Shown: in pieces, positions 21,286 to 31,600 of the stretch
Layout of the letters: each line of letters begins with the position of its first letter
How positions within the stretch are numbered: position 1 is the stretch's first letter
Source of the DNA: Phaeoceros laevis
Taxonomy: Eukaryota; Anthocerotophyta; Anthocerotopsida; Notothyladales
Reading direction: 5' to 3'
Assembly (NCBI GenBank): GCA_049999765.1
Contig: JBNGIQ010009230.1
Coordinates: 1 to 64,000, forward strand
DNA length: 64,000 nt
Translations under genes and position numbers: made by a program
Notes under the pieces: generated by a model
Seen by the model: only the letters and a program-made list of their open reading frames with translations
Databases searched by the model: none
What the model was told of the DNA's origin: nothing

Positions 21286-22825
21286 CTTAGTTACAAGAAA
21301 CACGTTTCCTCCAGCGAAGAAACGCAAGACACACGTTTCCACGTTTCTAGCTTAGTTACCGGAAACGCGTTTTGGGCTAGCCCGAAACGTGTTTTAAACG
21401 TACCGTGCGTTCGAATCGCGTTTGAAACGCACGGGATGGGATGACAATACCTGAAAGTTGTTGGAGTATAAAATAAAGTTAAAAGTGGTGCCGAAACGTT
21501 TTGGGCCAAACGAGATGTGCCGTGAGGCACGCCTCCGCGCGTGGAGTTTGGGGCGCTTCCCCCTCTGTCCGTTTGGGCGGCCGCATGGAGCGCCGTCTGC
21601 GGCTGCTGGAAGACGTATCACTACTGATTCGCTAGGATACATGTATTGTAGCTGGCCAGGAGCCTTCGCCCCCACGCTACTTGCCTGCATCACGCCGTCG
21701 CCTGCCAGCAGTTGGCCGCAAGCCTGATAGTGGAATGGCTGCCCCGCCGTGCTGCTGCCTGCTTGCCGCATGATGACGTCATGACTACCGGTATACCTGA
21801 ATATAAAATTATAAATAGGGGTATACCTCCCTTCCGAAACGGACGGCTAAAAAAGATCAAACGCACCGAAACGCACCGAAACGTACCGGAACGTACCGGA
21901 ACATACCGAAACATACGTTTTGCCGCAAGCTGCAACTAAGGTTTCTAGGGCGTTTTTAGAATAATGCCACGAGCTTAATAAAGTAACGCGCGAAATGCCA
22001 TGCTGAAACGGAAACACGTTTCTCAAAAAAGCGCCATGTGAGTTACTTGAAGTCGCGCGACTTCAAGCAAGCCATGCCTGATCGTGGCGTCGCGCTCCCC
22101 GGATCGCCTAATCCTGGCATCGCGCCATGCTTGGGCGCGCTCCCAGCAGCCACTCCGCCTCCCACTCCATCTACTCCACTCATGCTCTATACTAGGGATG
22201 GCCGCAGCCTGGTGCTCGTCCCGGTGCTGGTCCCGGTGCTACCCTCGAGGTAGCTTGTGAGCAACAGCAGCCTGTGAGGAACAACAGCCTGTGCGCGTCC
22301 TCCAGAGTCTTCACTACCAACTGCGCGCTGCATCCAGCATGCAAACATTGCAGAGCACGAAATCCTTTACGTGGCCTTGACAGCAAAGCAGGAGTTGTTT
22401 TTTATTCAAGTAGTGTGCCCTTCCAAGTTTGTAACTGCACATCCCTACGCGTCCCCCATTCCAGTAGTGATTTGACTACTTTGATTCGAAGTGGTTTGCC
22501 CTTTCAAGTTTGTAACTGCCCGCCCCTACGCGTCCCCCATCCCAATAGTGATTTGACTACTTTGATTAGAAGTGGTTTGCCCTTTCAATTTTTTAACTGC
22601 CCGCCACGCCATGTGCTACGTGATTACTTAAATCTTAAAATTTAAAATACGTGATTACTTAAATCTTAAAATTTAAAATACAATAACAAGGAGCCTAGTC
22701 CCGTTTGCTCTTAAAATTTGAAATAGGAGCCTACTCCTTGAGACACCCGCCAAAATAAGGAAACGTAAGGAAACGTGCATAACGGCGTTTCCATTTCCAG
22801 AGTTTCTTAAACAGCGGTAACTAAG
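21286..22825. mobile_element. hAT-like non-autonomous element, copy B (outer element)
   Basis: Ends are CTTAGTTAC (21286-21294) and GTAACTAAG (22817-22825), a perfect 9-bp inverted pair. The flanking octamers CAATGGAG (left) and TAACGGAG (right) match at 6 of 8, consistent with an aged 8-bp target duplication. Without the nested 598 bp the element is about 940 bp. No transposase frame is visible. The 8-bp duplication is what suggests hAT; the ends are not the commonest hAT termini. Confidence 0.7.
21351..21940. mobile_element. Nested hAT-like element with exact 8-bp target duplication
   Basis: The 590-bp insert begins CTTAGTTACCGG and ends GCAACTAAG (inverted: CTTAGTTGC). It is bracketed by GTTTCTAG at 21343-21350 and again at 21941-21948. 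The related element at 15945-16755 has a single GTTTTTAG at this point, i.e. the unoccupied site. Its ends belong to the same family as those of the host element. It is non-coding, with GC-rich interior. Confidence 0.85.
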
Positions 22826-23164
22826 TAACGGAGTAATGTGTATTTGTAAGGTACCAACTTAACAACACAAAACACTGTAAATTACATGTAATGGTGCGAC
22901 TCTCTGAACTATGGAAACTTTGGAAAGGGTAGCGGGCCACGAACCAGGGGAGGGCCTTCTACCGGCTACCGGCCTGGACAAGCCTCCCCGGTCACCGGCT
23001 CGCGCCGGCGAGAGACAAAATCCAAGTAGAAAGCACCTGGCTTGGCCGCTTGGGGCTACGACAATTGATGTAAACTGCGAGCGTGGCTTTGGGATTCGGT
23101 TGTCGACGTCTGCTTGCCAGATTTCAATCCGCCAATTTGAAAAACCGAAGCACATAGTAAGGAT
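22826..23164. other. Intergenic, F-box 3' flank
   Basis: No gene seen. Confidence 0.4.
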
Positions 23165-24430
23165 TCATAACCGAAGTTCGACCCTGGGTTGGAGAAAGTG
23201 AAAGTCGAAGTTGTCCCTGCCATCGTGAAGAATGAGCTGCCAAGAACGATGGCGCAAGTGGTACGCTACAAGATGCGTTTGCCCTTTGGAGACCAGGTTG
23301 AGGAAAATGATGTCCCCCCCAAGCTGCACGTCTCTCAACTGGTACTCGAAGAACAAACCGCAGCCGGCTTCATCCAGAAGAGCAGACGAGGCCCTAAGCC
23401 GCTGCAACAATTCTTCGGGCATTGAAGCAATCAGCTCCCACTCCTCTTCCAGCGGCTCCTTGCCGGCGTCTCCTCTTCCATTCAGCACCCAGATCCGAGG
23501 CAGGTCATCCTCCCTCTCCACCCAGACCACCTTCCCTTGGTACTCCACCAGGTGCACATCGGTGAGGCCGGTGTGGGGGAGATGTTTCATTCTGCGCAGC
23601 TCCTGCCCGGTGCCGGCGTCCAGGACCACCATCTCCTCCCACCTGTTCTCCACACCGACCAGGCCGTAGAGCTGGTTGTTGCACACCGCGTGCCGGTTCT
23701 CCCTGCGGACCCTCATGCTCACTCCCAGGCCGAACTTGTGCGGCGTGGTGGTCCAGGAGTTGTCAGCGCTGGAGAAGACGCTAAGCGTGGTGAGGGAGTA
23801 GAGGATCTCGGTGAGCACCAGCACTTGGAAGGATGAGGAGCCGGGGTCAGCTGCCACAACTTTGATCTCGCATTCGCTGCTGTAGCGGTAGCTGCTCCAG
23901 CGGCGCCAGTCCAGCCTGGGGAGCTCCCTCCATGTCCGGTTGTGCGGGTTCACCAGGCAGATGCAGAGCTCGTTTAGGTCCCAGTCCCGGTATGCGATGC
24001 ACAGCAGGCCCGACTGGGAAAACACCCTAGTGAGGCCATCTTGCCAGTTGAGGAAGCGCGGGGGCAGGAATGTGACGTCTAGGTCGTGGAAGAAGCCGTG
24101 GAAGCCGGGCATCTCCTGCTCGGGGCCGTCCATGCGCTGCCTCTGCTGGTTCTCGAAACTCGGCTGCTGGAATGCGCACACCACCGCGGCCAGAGGGGCC
24201 GTCTGCAGGGAAGGAACTGGTGGAAGCGTGGCCCATGCCCTGCTCAGAGTGCGGCACCGAGCTTGTGTTCTGGCCGGCAGCTTGGCCACCACCTCCTCCA
24301 GCACCTCAGCCGGCAGCTCGCCCCACAGGGCTGGATCCATCTCCACAGGCCGCCGGTCAGGGGCTTCAAATCTCTCCTCGTCCAGCATGAACAGGGACAA
24401 GCGCTGGCTGGGAGGAGCAGCCATCTCCAC
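23165..24430 (-). CDS. F-box protein, intronless, 421 aa
   Basis: Substrate receptor type for an SCF (Skp1-Cullin-F-box) ubiquitin ligase. The F-box lies at about residues 34-75 (LWGELPAEVLEEVVAKLPAR, then CRTLSRAWATL). The C-terminal 320 residues look like an F-box-associated/kelch-type beta-propeller (SGLLCIAY, CLVNPHNRTWRELPRL, ESPF-like blade spacing, VFSSADNSWTTTPHKFGLG, VLDAGTGQELRRM). The target is unknown. Two ATGs lie close together (MEM); the first is used. A 30-bp repeat lies just upstream of the start. Confidence 0.85.
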   Translation of the reverse strand: MEMAAPPSQRLSLFMLDEERFEAPDRRPVEMDPALWGELPAEVLEEVVAKLPARTQARCRTLSRAWATLPPVPSLQTAPLAAVVCAFQQPSFENQQRQRMDGPEQEMPGFHGFFHDLDVTFLPPRFLNWQDGLTRVFSQSGLLCIAYRDWDLNELCICLVNPHNRTWRELPRLDWRRWSSYRYSSECEIKVVAADPGSSSFQVLVLTEILYSLTTLSVFSSADNSWTTTPHKFGLGVSMRVRRENRHAVCNNQLYGLVGVENRWEEMVVLDAGTGQELRRMKHLPHTGLTDVHLVEYQGKVVWVEREDDLPRIWVLNGRGDAGKEPLEEEWELIASMPEELLQRLRASSALLDEAGCGLFFEYQLRDVQLGGDIIFLNLVSKGQTHLVAYHLRHRSWQLILHDGRDNFDFHFLQPRVELRL

Positions 24431-24525
24431 TTGGTTTGGAGGTGACCGCAGATCTCTCCAGCAGCACAGCAGGCCAGCAATGTGAAGGCACCGCCCGGTT
24501 CTGGAGCCTTTCCAGACGTCTGATG

Positions 24526-24615
24526 GCCCCGGCAGGCAAATAGCCCCACGAGGCGGGCCCGGCAGGCAAGTAGCCCCATGAAGCGGCCCCGGCAGGGAAG
24601 TAGCCGATTGCGGCC
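24526..24615. repeat. 30-bp tandem repeat, three units
   Basis: GGCAGGCAAATAGCCCC at 24531, GGCAGGCAAGTAGCCCC at 24561 and GGCAGGGAAGTAGCC at 24591, exactly 30 bp apart. On the minus strand, ahead of the F-box start, one frame reads a 10-residue repeat (GYLPAGPASW). It lies in the leader or promoter of the F-box gene. Confidence 0.9.
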
Positions 24616-25351
24616 CGCCATTGGAAATCTCTGAGGCGGGGCCCCGACATCTCCGGATTTTGGCTCCAGAATGTCGACAGCCTTGATCTGCGGAGCTCTG
24701 ATTCCATATTTTTTAGCCGCTTTTCCGGGGAGGTGGTTTGTACAGTGCAACTGGTCATCAGTCACGCCCTTTTGCGCCTATCCAACCAGCCAGGCAAGCA
24801 TGCTGTGATTCCTTTCCATGACTCCATAAGCAACATCCTCTATTTAGTATGTGTGACCACATCACTAGACGGGTTTGTACTGTACTGCCCCTGGAGTTCG
24901 TGAATCAGTTTGTCAAGGTAAAACTGTGAAACACTTGTGCCTTCCAGTAATTCCTTAATGAATTCTGGAATGGAGTTTTCTTACCTTTGTTCGTTGCTGC
25001 ACTGCACACTTCACTTTCACTTTAAATTAGCCAATGGTGATTTTTGCACAAAGTGAATGTTAGCGGCTAAGGGTATGCACCTCTCGCATTGTACCATGTG
25101 ATTATCTCTAGGCTACATCACGCTATACACTGCCTATGAAGCAATGGGGCGTACGCTGCCCTTCAGTCTGCCAGATCACTAGTTTGATGCTTTTCGCGTG
25201 ACATGTGAATAGTTCAAGTGCTTCTTCAGACGTCAATACGGTATACAGATCAGCGAAAGACAATTAACGGTTTTGGCTCTCTGCCATGTCAGAAGTTGTA
25301 CAAGTTCGAAAACAAAGCTGGAATGCGTCAGGGAATTCAGACTTTCCATGG
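24616..25351. other. Intergenic
   Basis: Between the F-box gene leader and the stop of CDC48B, both minus strand. No gene seen. Confidence 0.4.
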
Positions 25352-28300
25352 CTAGTTCATCACTGCCTTATGTCGGTAGACAATTTCTTCAGACAATGAA
25401 GACCTTTGCGGCTTACTTGAATTAGCATAGCTTTCTATCTGTTCGGAGGTCAGGGCAGGCTTTATGCCCTTGAGAGATGCGTCAAAATGACTTTTGCACA
25501 CGAACTCAGCATCGATATTCTCCCTGAGAGCAGCCATACCAGCCTCTCTGCAAACTGAAGCTAGTTCAGCTCCTGAAAAACGCTCCGTGTTCTCAGCAAG
25601 TTCACGAAGATCAACATCAGACGACAGCTTCATTTTTCTGCTGTGTATCCTCAGCACTTCAAGCCGGCCTTCAACATCGGGAGGAGGAACATAGATGACC
25701 TGTACAGACACAATAAAGGAATGAGGTTGCACTGTAATAAGAAAAGCATGCCTTCCTGTAGGTTAGATCATGCATTACCACATCAAATCTGCCAGGCCGT
25801 ATCAGAGCGGAGTCAATGGCATGCTTTCGATTTGTGGCTGCAAGTACCAGGACACCCTGCAGGCCATAATGCAAGGTGAGAGTTACTAAGAAAAGGCCTG
25901 CAGAAGAGATTGCTGGGACAACCAGGATCACCTTTGCAAGTTCGAGCCCATCCATCTCTGTCAGCAGAGTTGATAGCAACTTTTCTCCTACAGATGGTGT
26001 GCCACCAGTTCCAGCACCTTCACCAGTCCTGCCCGGTCACACACGTTTCAGCAACAATAGCACTGCCTGTCCACATGCATTGTTGTGACCATATCGAAAT
26101 TCCAGCTACAAGGGCAACAGACATTGGAATAGGTACCACACCGGAGCAAATGTGCTAGTGATTCCAGCTTCAGCTACAACAATACCTTTTAGTACCTAAA
26201 ACGTCAACTTCGTCAAAGAACACCATGCATGGTGCAGCTAAACGAGCTCTCTGAAACGTCTCTCGAAGAAGGGCTTCACCTTCTCCAACATACATGGAGT
26301 AAAGCTCTGCTCCACTACACCATTTTGAAACAGCAAAACCAGCTTAGGACACAGCTTGACAAGTCCTGTCACATGAACTCGAACCTGAGCACCCCCAAAG
26401 GTCAAGAAAATTCTGACAGATGGAGAAGAACCTTTTTTTTGGCGACTTAGGCACTTTATAGAAAAAACTATAAAGTGCCTAAGTCACCAAAAAAAAAGAT
26501 TTGAACAAGATTGTAACCTTAGAGAGATGAGAGCAGTGTCTGCAGCATGTGCAGCAGCTCTGACTAAAGTAGTTTTGCAGCAGCCAGGTGGGCCGTGTAG
26601 CAAAACTCCACGGGGCGATTTCAAACCCAACCTTGCAAAAGCATCTGCGTGCTTCAATGGCCATTCCACTGATTGCCGTAGTCTCCTCTGTGTAAGTACA
26701 GAGATTGAGGTCAAGCTATCAGTCAATAAAGCCGTCTACTCTATTTGGAGTAAGAAGAACCAACTTCATACGATCAACATAAGAGATCAACCAACACGTA
26801 GTGGACTGGCATTGGAACAAACCTTAACGTCTTGCAGGCCACCAATTTCATCCCATGACACTTTGGGTATTTCTGCAACGGCAAATCCTCTCACAATACT
26901 TGGACCAACCTTGTCACGAGCCTCTGTCCATTCCTCCATGCCAACTGGCTGGATCTCATTTTTATCCCCAGCAGCGACGGTTTTTTTCATAGCAAGTGTT
27001 GCTGCTTCTCGACACAACGCTTGCAGGTCAGCACCCACGTATCCATGACAGGAGGCAGCTACAGTTCGGAGATCCACATCTGGAGCCAAGGGAAGCTTCT
27101 GGGTCTTCAGCTGAGATTGGACACCGACCATTCAACCTTGTTAGAGGGAAACAACACTATCAGAATCGTCGTGACAAGTACAACACAAGGCAGGTATCAG
27201 CTGTCAGTCTTGTACCCGCAATATCTCATATCTCTCAACCGAAGACGGTGGTGAAAGAAGTATCTCTCTGTCAAAGCGTCCTGGCCTCCGAAGGGCTGGA
27301 TCAATTGAATTTACTCTGCAAAAGGTTAGAAGACGAAGGCTCATCCTCTTGGATAGAGATCAATAAACCGTCTAGCTTGAAAACAACGCGCTGCAAAGAA
27401 ATGTTAGACCTTACCGGTTTGTAGCAGCAAAGACTACAACCCTCTCCAAAGTATCTCGAGCAGAAGCAGGAATCCCGTCCATCAGAGTCAGCAACTGGGC
27501 CACAATCCTTGCTTCCTGCTGCCGCCTTGGTAACACAAGGTCAGTCAGGGCCATCTCAAGTAAACCATCTGAGAATGTTGCTGTGAATGGCACCGACGAT
27601 CCATCACCTGGCATCACGGTGCGGGCAAAGAGCATCAATCTCATCAATGAAGATTATAGATGGGTGGCCATCTGCAGCTTTAGCTCTGGCCTCTGCAAAA
27701 GCTTCGCGCATCAACCGTTCAGTTTCCCCAGCATAGGGTCTGAGAACTGAGGTTGCACTGCCAAATGTTTGAGAGCAGACAGGACGTGTCAGTCAAACAA
27801 TGTCAAGGATCGTGCGAAACGGCCAAGAAAAAGCATGACACTCACAATACCTCAGAGTGATCAAATGGGCTCCACTTTCACGAACAATGGCATGAACAAG
27901 ACTTGTCTGCACCAAAAAGTACTCCCTCAGCCAAACTGCAATTTAGCTCGGCTAGAATACCAAAGTAGATTATTCGCTGCTGGCTCACCTTTCCGGTGCC
28001 AGGAGGACCGTGCAGGAGAAGTCCCCTTGGCCACTGCTTAATCCAGATGCCAGAACATAGGCAATACAGCACAGTTTGTAAGGAATTCAACATCATGCTC
28101 AGATTCCTTCTTGTTGCCTAGTACATCAAATAAGAAAACATGTAGTTGCGAGAAGAGGCAGTGAAGAGACAAAAGGCGCCCGACTGCCTGCCTGGCAGCA
28201 GTTTTTATGAATCAAATAGCTTGTCAGCTGAGGCTACTCCGGTAAACGCAGAACGCTCACCTTCAGTCCTAGAACCGCAGCTTCTTCCGCATAAGTTGTA

Positions 28301-28380
28301 GGCCACACCACGAGCTCCCGTAACGACTGAAGCGCCTCGGACAAGCCGGCTAATGCCTCCTCCGCGCGCCATCCCTCCAT
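25352..28380 (-). CDS. CDC48B: CDC48B-like double AAA+ ATPase, 12 exons, 563 aa
   Basis: Type II AAA ATPase of the Cdc48/p97 group, closest in my memory to Arabidopsis CDC48B. Exons: 28380-28261, 28033-27989, 27906-27851, 27757-27608, 27525-27415, 27315-27216, 27110-26823, 26687-26518, 26314-26186, 26028-25932, 25856-25779, 25699-25352, in phase, 1,692 nt. D1: Walker A GPPGTGK (49-55), Walker B IIFIDE (108-113), [12 protein letters not shown]2: Walker [10 protein letters not shown] (322-330) where the family has GCSK, Walker B MVFFDE, then [10 protein letters not shown]. The p97-type N domain is absent, as in CDC48B. I see no C-terminal membrane span, which I recall in the Arabidopsis protein. 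One acceptor (27526) is AAG rather than CAG. Predicted unfoldase; partners unknown. Divergent with the gene at 28672. Confidence 0.93.
26433..26496. repeat. 29-bp near-perfect inverted repeat with 6-base loop, in a CDC48B intron
   Basis: Left arm 26433-26461 (T8 then GGCGACTTAGGCACTTTATAG), loop AAAAAA, right arm 26468-26496 (CTATAAAGTGCCTAAGTCACC then A8). One mismatch (C-A, at GGCGAC/GTCACC). It lies inside the intron 26315-26517, close to its 5' splice side on the transcribed strand. It may be a tiny palindromic transposon or a hairpin RNA source. Confidence 0.9.
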
Positions 28381-28671
28381 TGATCAGGAAGCTTTCTGTG
28401 AAAACTGGACGCTCCACGCATATCTGAACCCGTTTCTGCACCCTCGGCCGTTCCGTTACGTTCCGTTCCGTTGCGCCAGCTGCTCTCAGCTCAGAAGTGG
28501 CTTTTCGACCAGCATATTAGTGTTCCGACGAAGCAAAGCTTGACATGGCAAGCTCACGTGCTTGTCAGCTCTGCACGAGTTGGCTGCCAGCGGTGACGGA
28601 GATGCGCACAAGCTGCGTGCCTGGTGAGCAGGTTTGGGACTGAAGGTGGAGAGCATTGTAAGGTCGTGAGT
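28381..28671. promoter_or_regulatory. Shared divergent promoter region, 291 bp
   Basis: The CDC48B start (28380, minus) and the start of the large F5/8C-like gene (28672, plus) lie 291 bp apart, leaving room only for a bidirectional promoter and two leaders. A tandem CGTTACGTTCCGTTCCGTTGCG lies at about 28452-28473. No clear TATA box seen. Confidence 0.6.
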
Positions 28672-31600
28672 ATGGAGCCCGAGCTGGTAGCCAGGGTCAA
28701 GAATCTGCCCTACAAGGTGAGGGCCAGCTCGAAGGAGTCGCAGGCCCAGAAAGCGGTGCATGTTCTGGACCCGGACCTGCGCTCGCATTGGTCCACTTCC
28801 ACTAACAGCAAAGAGTGGCTCCTCTTGGAGCTTGAGGTACTGTTTTTTTTATGTAGATGAAAGTAAATTTCAGCCAGTGCGTTGATAGCCAGGAAATTGT
28901 GCACGTCGAAGCCTGATCTCGTCGATGCAGCTATTCTGTGCGTGTTGTAACGTGTACTTTGTCTTGGCAGGAATCCTGTTTGTTGTCCCACATCCGAGTT
29001 CACAACAAATCAGTTTTAGAATGGGAGTTCTCAATTGGCCTACGATTTAAGGTAGCATAAACTGGCAAGGAGCTGATTGACGTTAAAATTGTTAGGGTGC
29101 GTCCAAAACCTGGTCTTTCGTGAACGATAATCATCACTAACAGGCTTGTTTCTTGGTGCCAAGCAGCCCGATACTTTCATGAAAGTCAGACCTCGATGTG
29201 AGGCACCTCGTCGGGAGATAACTTACCATGTTGGCTATTTACCTTGTCGCTTTGTACGAATATCATGTTTGCGAGGAAATCCAATTGCTATATTCCACAT
29301 CCAGGTTAGACTACAGTATGATTTTTTGGCTGGTACATTTGTCCTGAGTACGTGTATCATTCGGGATGTCTGTGTATCTAACTCTCTATTACTCCGCTTG
29401 TAGCTACTGGGAATTTCGGTTCCTGGGCTCGAGCCAGAATTTCAGCCTGTAGTGGATTATCTGTTACCCCATATTACAGCACACGTTCGGGATCCCCAGG
29501 ACATATACCTCCAAGTGCGGTAGCTATCCTTCTGCACAGAACTCTATCTGTCGCCATGACATTCTGCAGTCTTTTGAGTAGCCGTTTCTTCTAATCGTCT
29601 TTGCACTGATGTTGGCACGTTTTGCAGCTCCTTCAAGACATAACTGCCAAACTATCTCCATTTCTTCCTCAGTTAGAGGTATGAGTTCCAGCTACCCCGC
29701 TGCTGTGCACCACAAAGAAATTGACGCTTTTATGTGTGAGATAGTGGGTACTTTTCTGTCATCTGTAGCTGAATGTCTTGCCACCAAGAATTGGCTCATC
29801 TCAGTGCAATTGCTCTTTGTTACTCTAATGTCCTTAGCTGGTCCTGCTTGATTCAGGGAGAGCTCTCCATCAGCAATGATGTGGTGGATGCTTCGGTTCG
29901 CTTTTTTGCAATGCTTGTTGGTCCCTTCCATCCAATATTGGGGGTGGTTGGAAGGTGAGCTTTGGATCTTAGTATTTTGCGTGGATACAATGTACAGAAT
30001 TTTGTCTCTCCGAAAGGTTTGGGCCTACAGACAATGAGAGGGTGTGTTGATTGGATATTTTTCTTACGCTCAACAGTAGAAGCTTGATCTGTGTTGCTTT
30101 ATCAGGGCAATTCTGACCTTTGCAGGGTGCTGACTTTTCTGGTTCAGAGAAAATGAGAAAGCTGGTGGGGCAGCGGATCTTGAGATGTTGAAGAGTAATC
30201 AAGCCTCTGTGTTCACAGTTTCTTCAAACTTCCAGGTTTGTGCTTGGTATTGGTCTTTGAGATCCAGCCATGGGTTTGGGGTGGGCCAGGATTGCAGATG
30301 ATTGTTGTTTCAGGAAAATTTGCAGCAGTAGTTCGATGTTGTTTTTCCCAGAGAGGAACTTCTCTTGGCTCTCTGACCATTGTGAGGTTCATTTATTTCA
30401 TCCGTCGAGAAGCCCAATGATGAATCTTGTCTTAACCACACNNNNNNNNNNNNNNNNNNNNNNNNNNNNNNNNNNNNNNNNNNNNNNNNNNNNNNNNNNN
30501 NNNNNNNNNNNNNNNNNNNNNNNNNNNNNNNNNNNNNNNNNNNNNNNNNNNNNNNNNNNNNNNNNNNNNNNNNNNNNNNNNNNNNNNNNNNNNNNNNNNN
30601 NNNNNNNNNNNNNNNNNNNNNNNNNNNNNNNNNNNNNNNNNNNNNNNNNNNNNNNNNNNNNNNNNNNNNNNNNNNNNNNNNNNNNNNNNNNNNNNNNNNN
30701 NNNNNNNNNNNNNNNNNNNNNNNNNNNNNNNNNNNNNNNNNNNNNNNNNNNNNNNNNNNNNNNNNNNNNNNNNNNNNNNNNNNNNNNNNNNNNNNNNNNN
30801 NNNNNNNNNNNNNNNNNNNNNNNNNNNNNNNNNNNNNNNNNATTTCATCCGTCGAGAAGCCCAATGATGAATCTTGTCTTAACCACACTGAAGGTTTATG
30901 GCATGGGCAATGATCCACACTGACTGGCATCATCAGTCTTAGCTCTCTCTCTGTACTATTTGTGTCCATCTGTAGGGGTTTCTTGATCAGGTTGGTGTGA
31001 ATAGTCCAGAGAGAGAGCTTTACTGACGTGTTTGTTGTGGAAGGTGAAGTGCGAAATGTTCACAATGTAGAAAGCTGGCAGTACCTGAGGGCTTCTCTTT
31101 CCTCCTTGGCGTTTTAATTTCTTTTTACGCATATATTGCCAGTGAATGCATAATCTCATTCTCAACTTTCTGAATGGGGTCAAGTCTGTGCATCATCCTT
31201 TGTGACAAGAGGAACCAGTATTGTGGGGTTGGAGGAATGTACGAAGGTATTTCTATTTCTGCGATTACTCTCAAAGCTCTCAAAGGGAGTGTCGTGTGTG
31301 GATTCATGTTTGACTCTAAAGGTTTAGTGGTCCAGGCTCCACCAAAGAGGATACGGGGTCCTGGACAGTTGCAGCAGCCAGCTGGTCACACTTTAGCTCT
31401 GCGTCCTGATGTAGCACTTCTCCTGCTTAAGGCTGCTTCAAAAGACAGCTATCTGAGTAGTGTGTGCCAAAAGGTGAGTTTGCTCGCTATTTTTCCTTAT
31501 CTTGTATCTTTCGTTGTTCTGGTAGTACTTGATCTGGGGTTTTACAAGATGCTTGCGTTATTTGCAGGTGGCAAAGCTACTATCTAAGCTTGGTGGGCTG

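Noticed and set aside
23189-24485. Long plus-strand frames opposite the F-box gene
   Set aside because: Shadow frames of a GC-rich coding region; no domain similarity.
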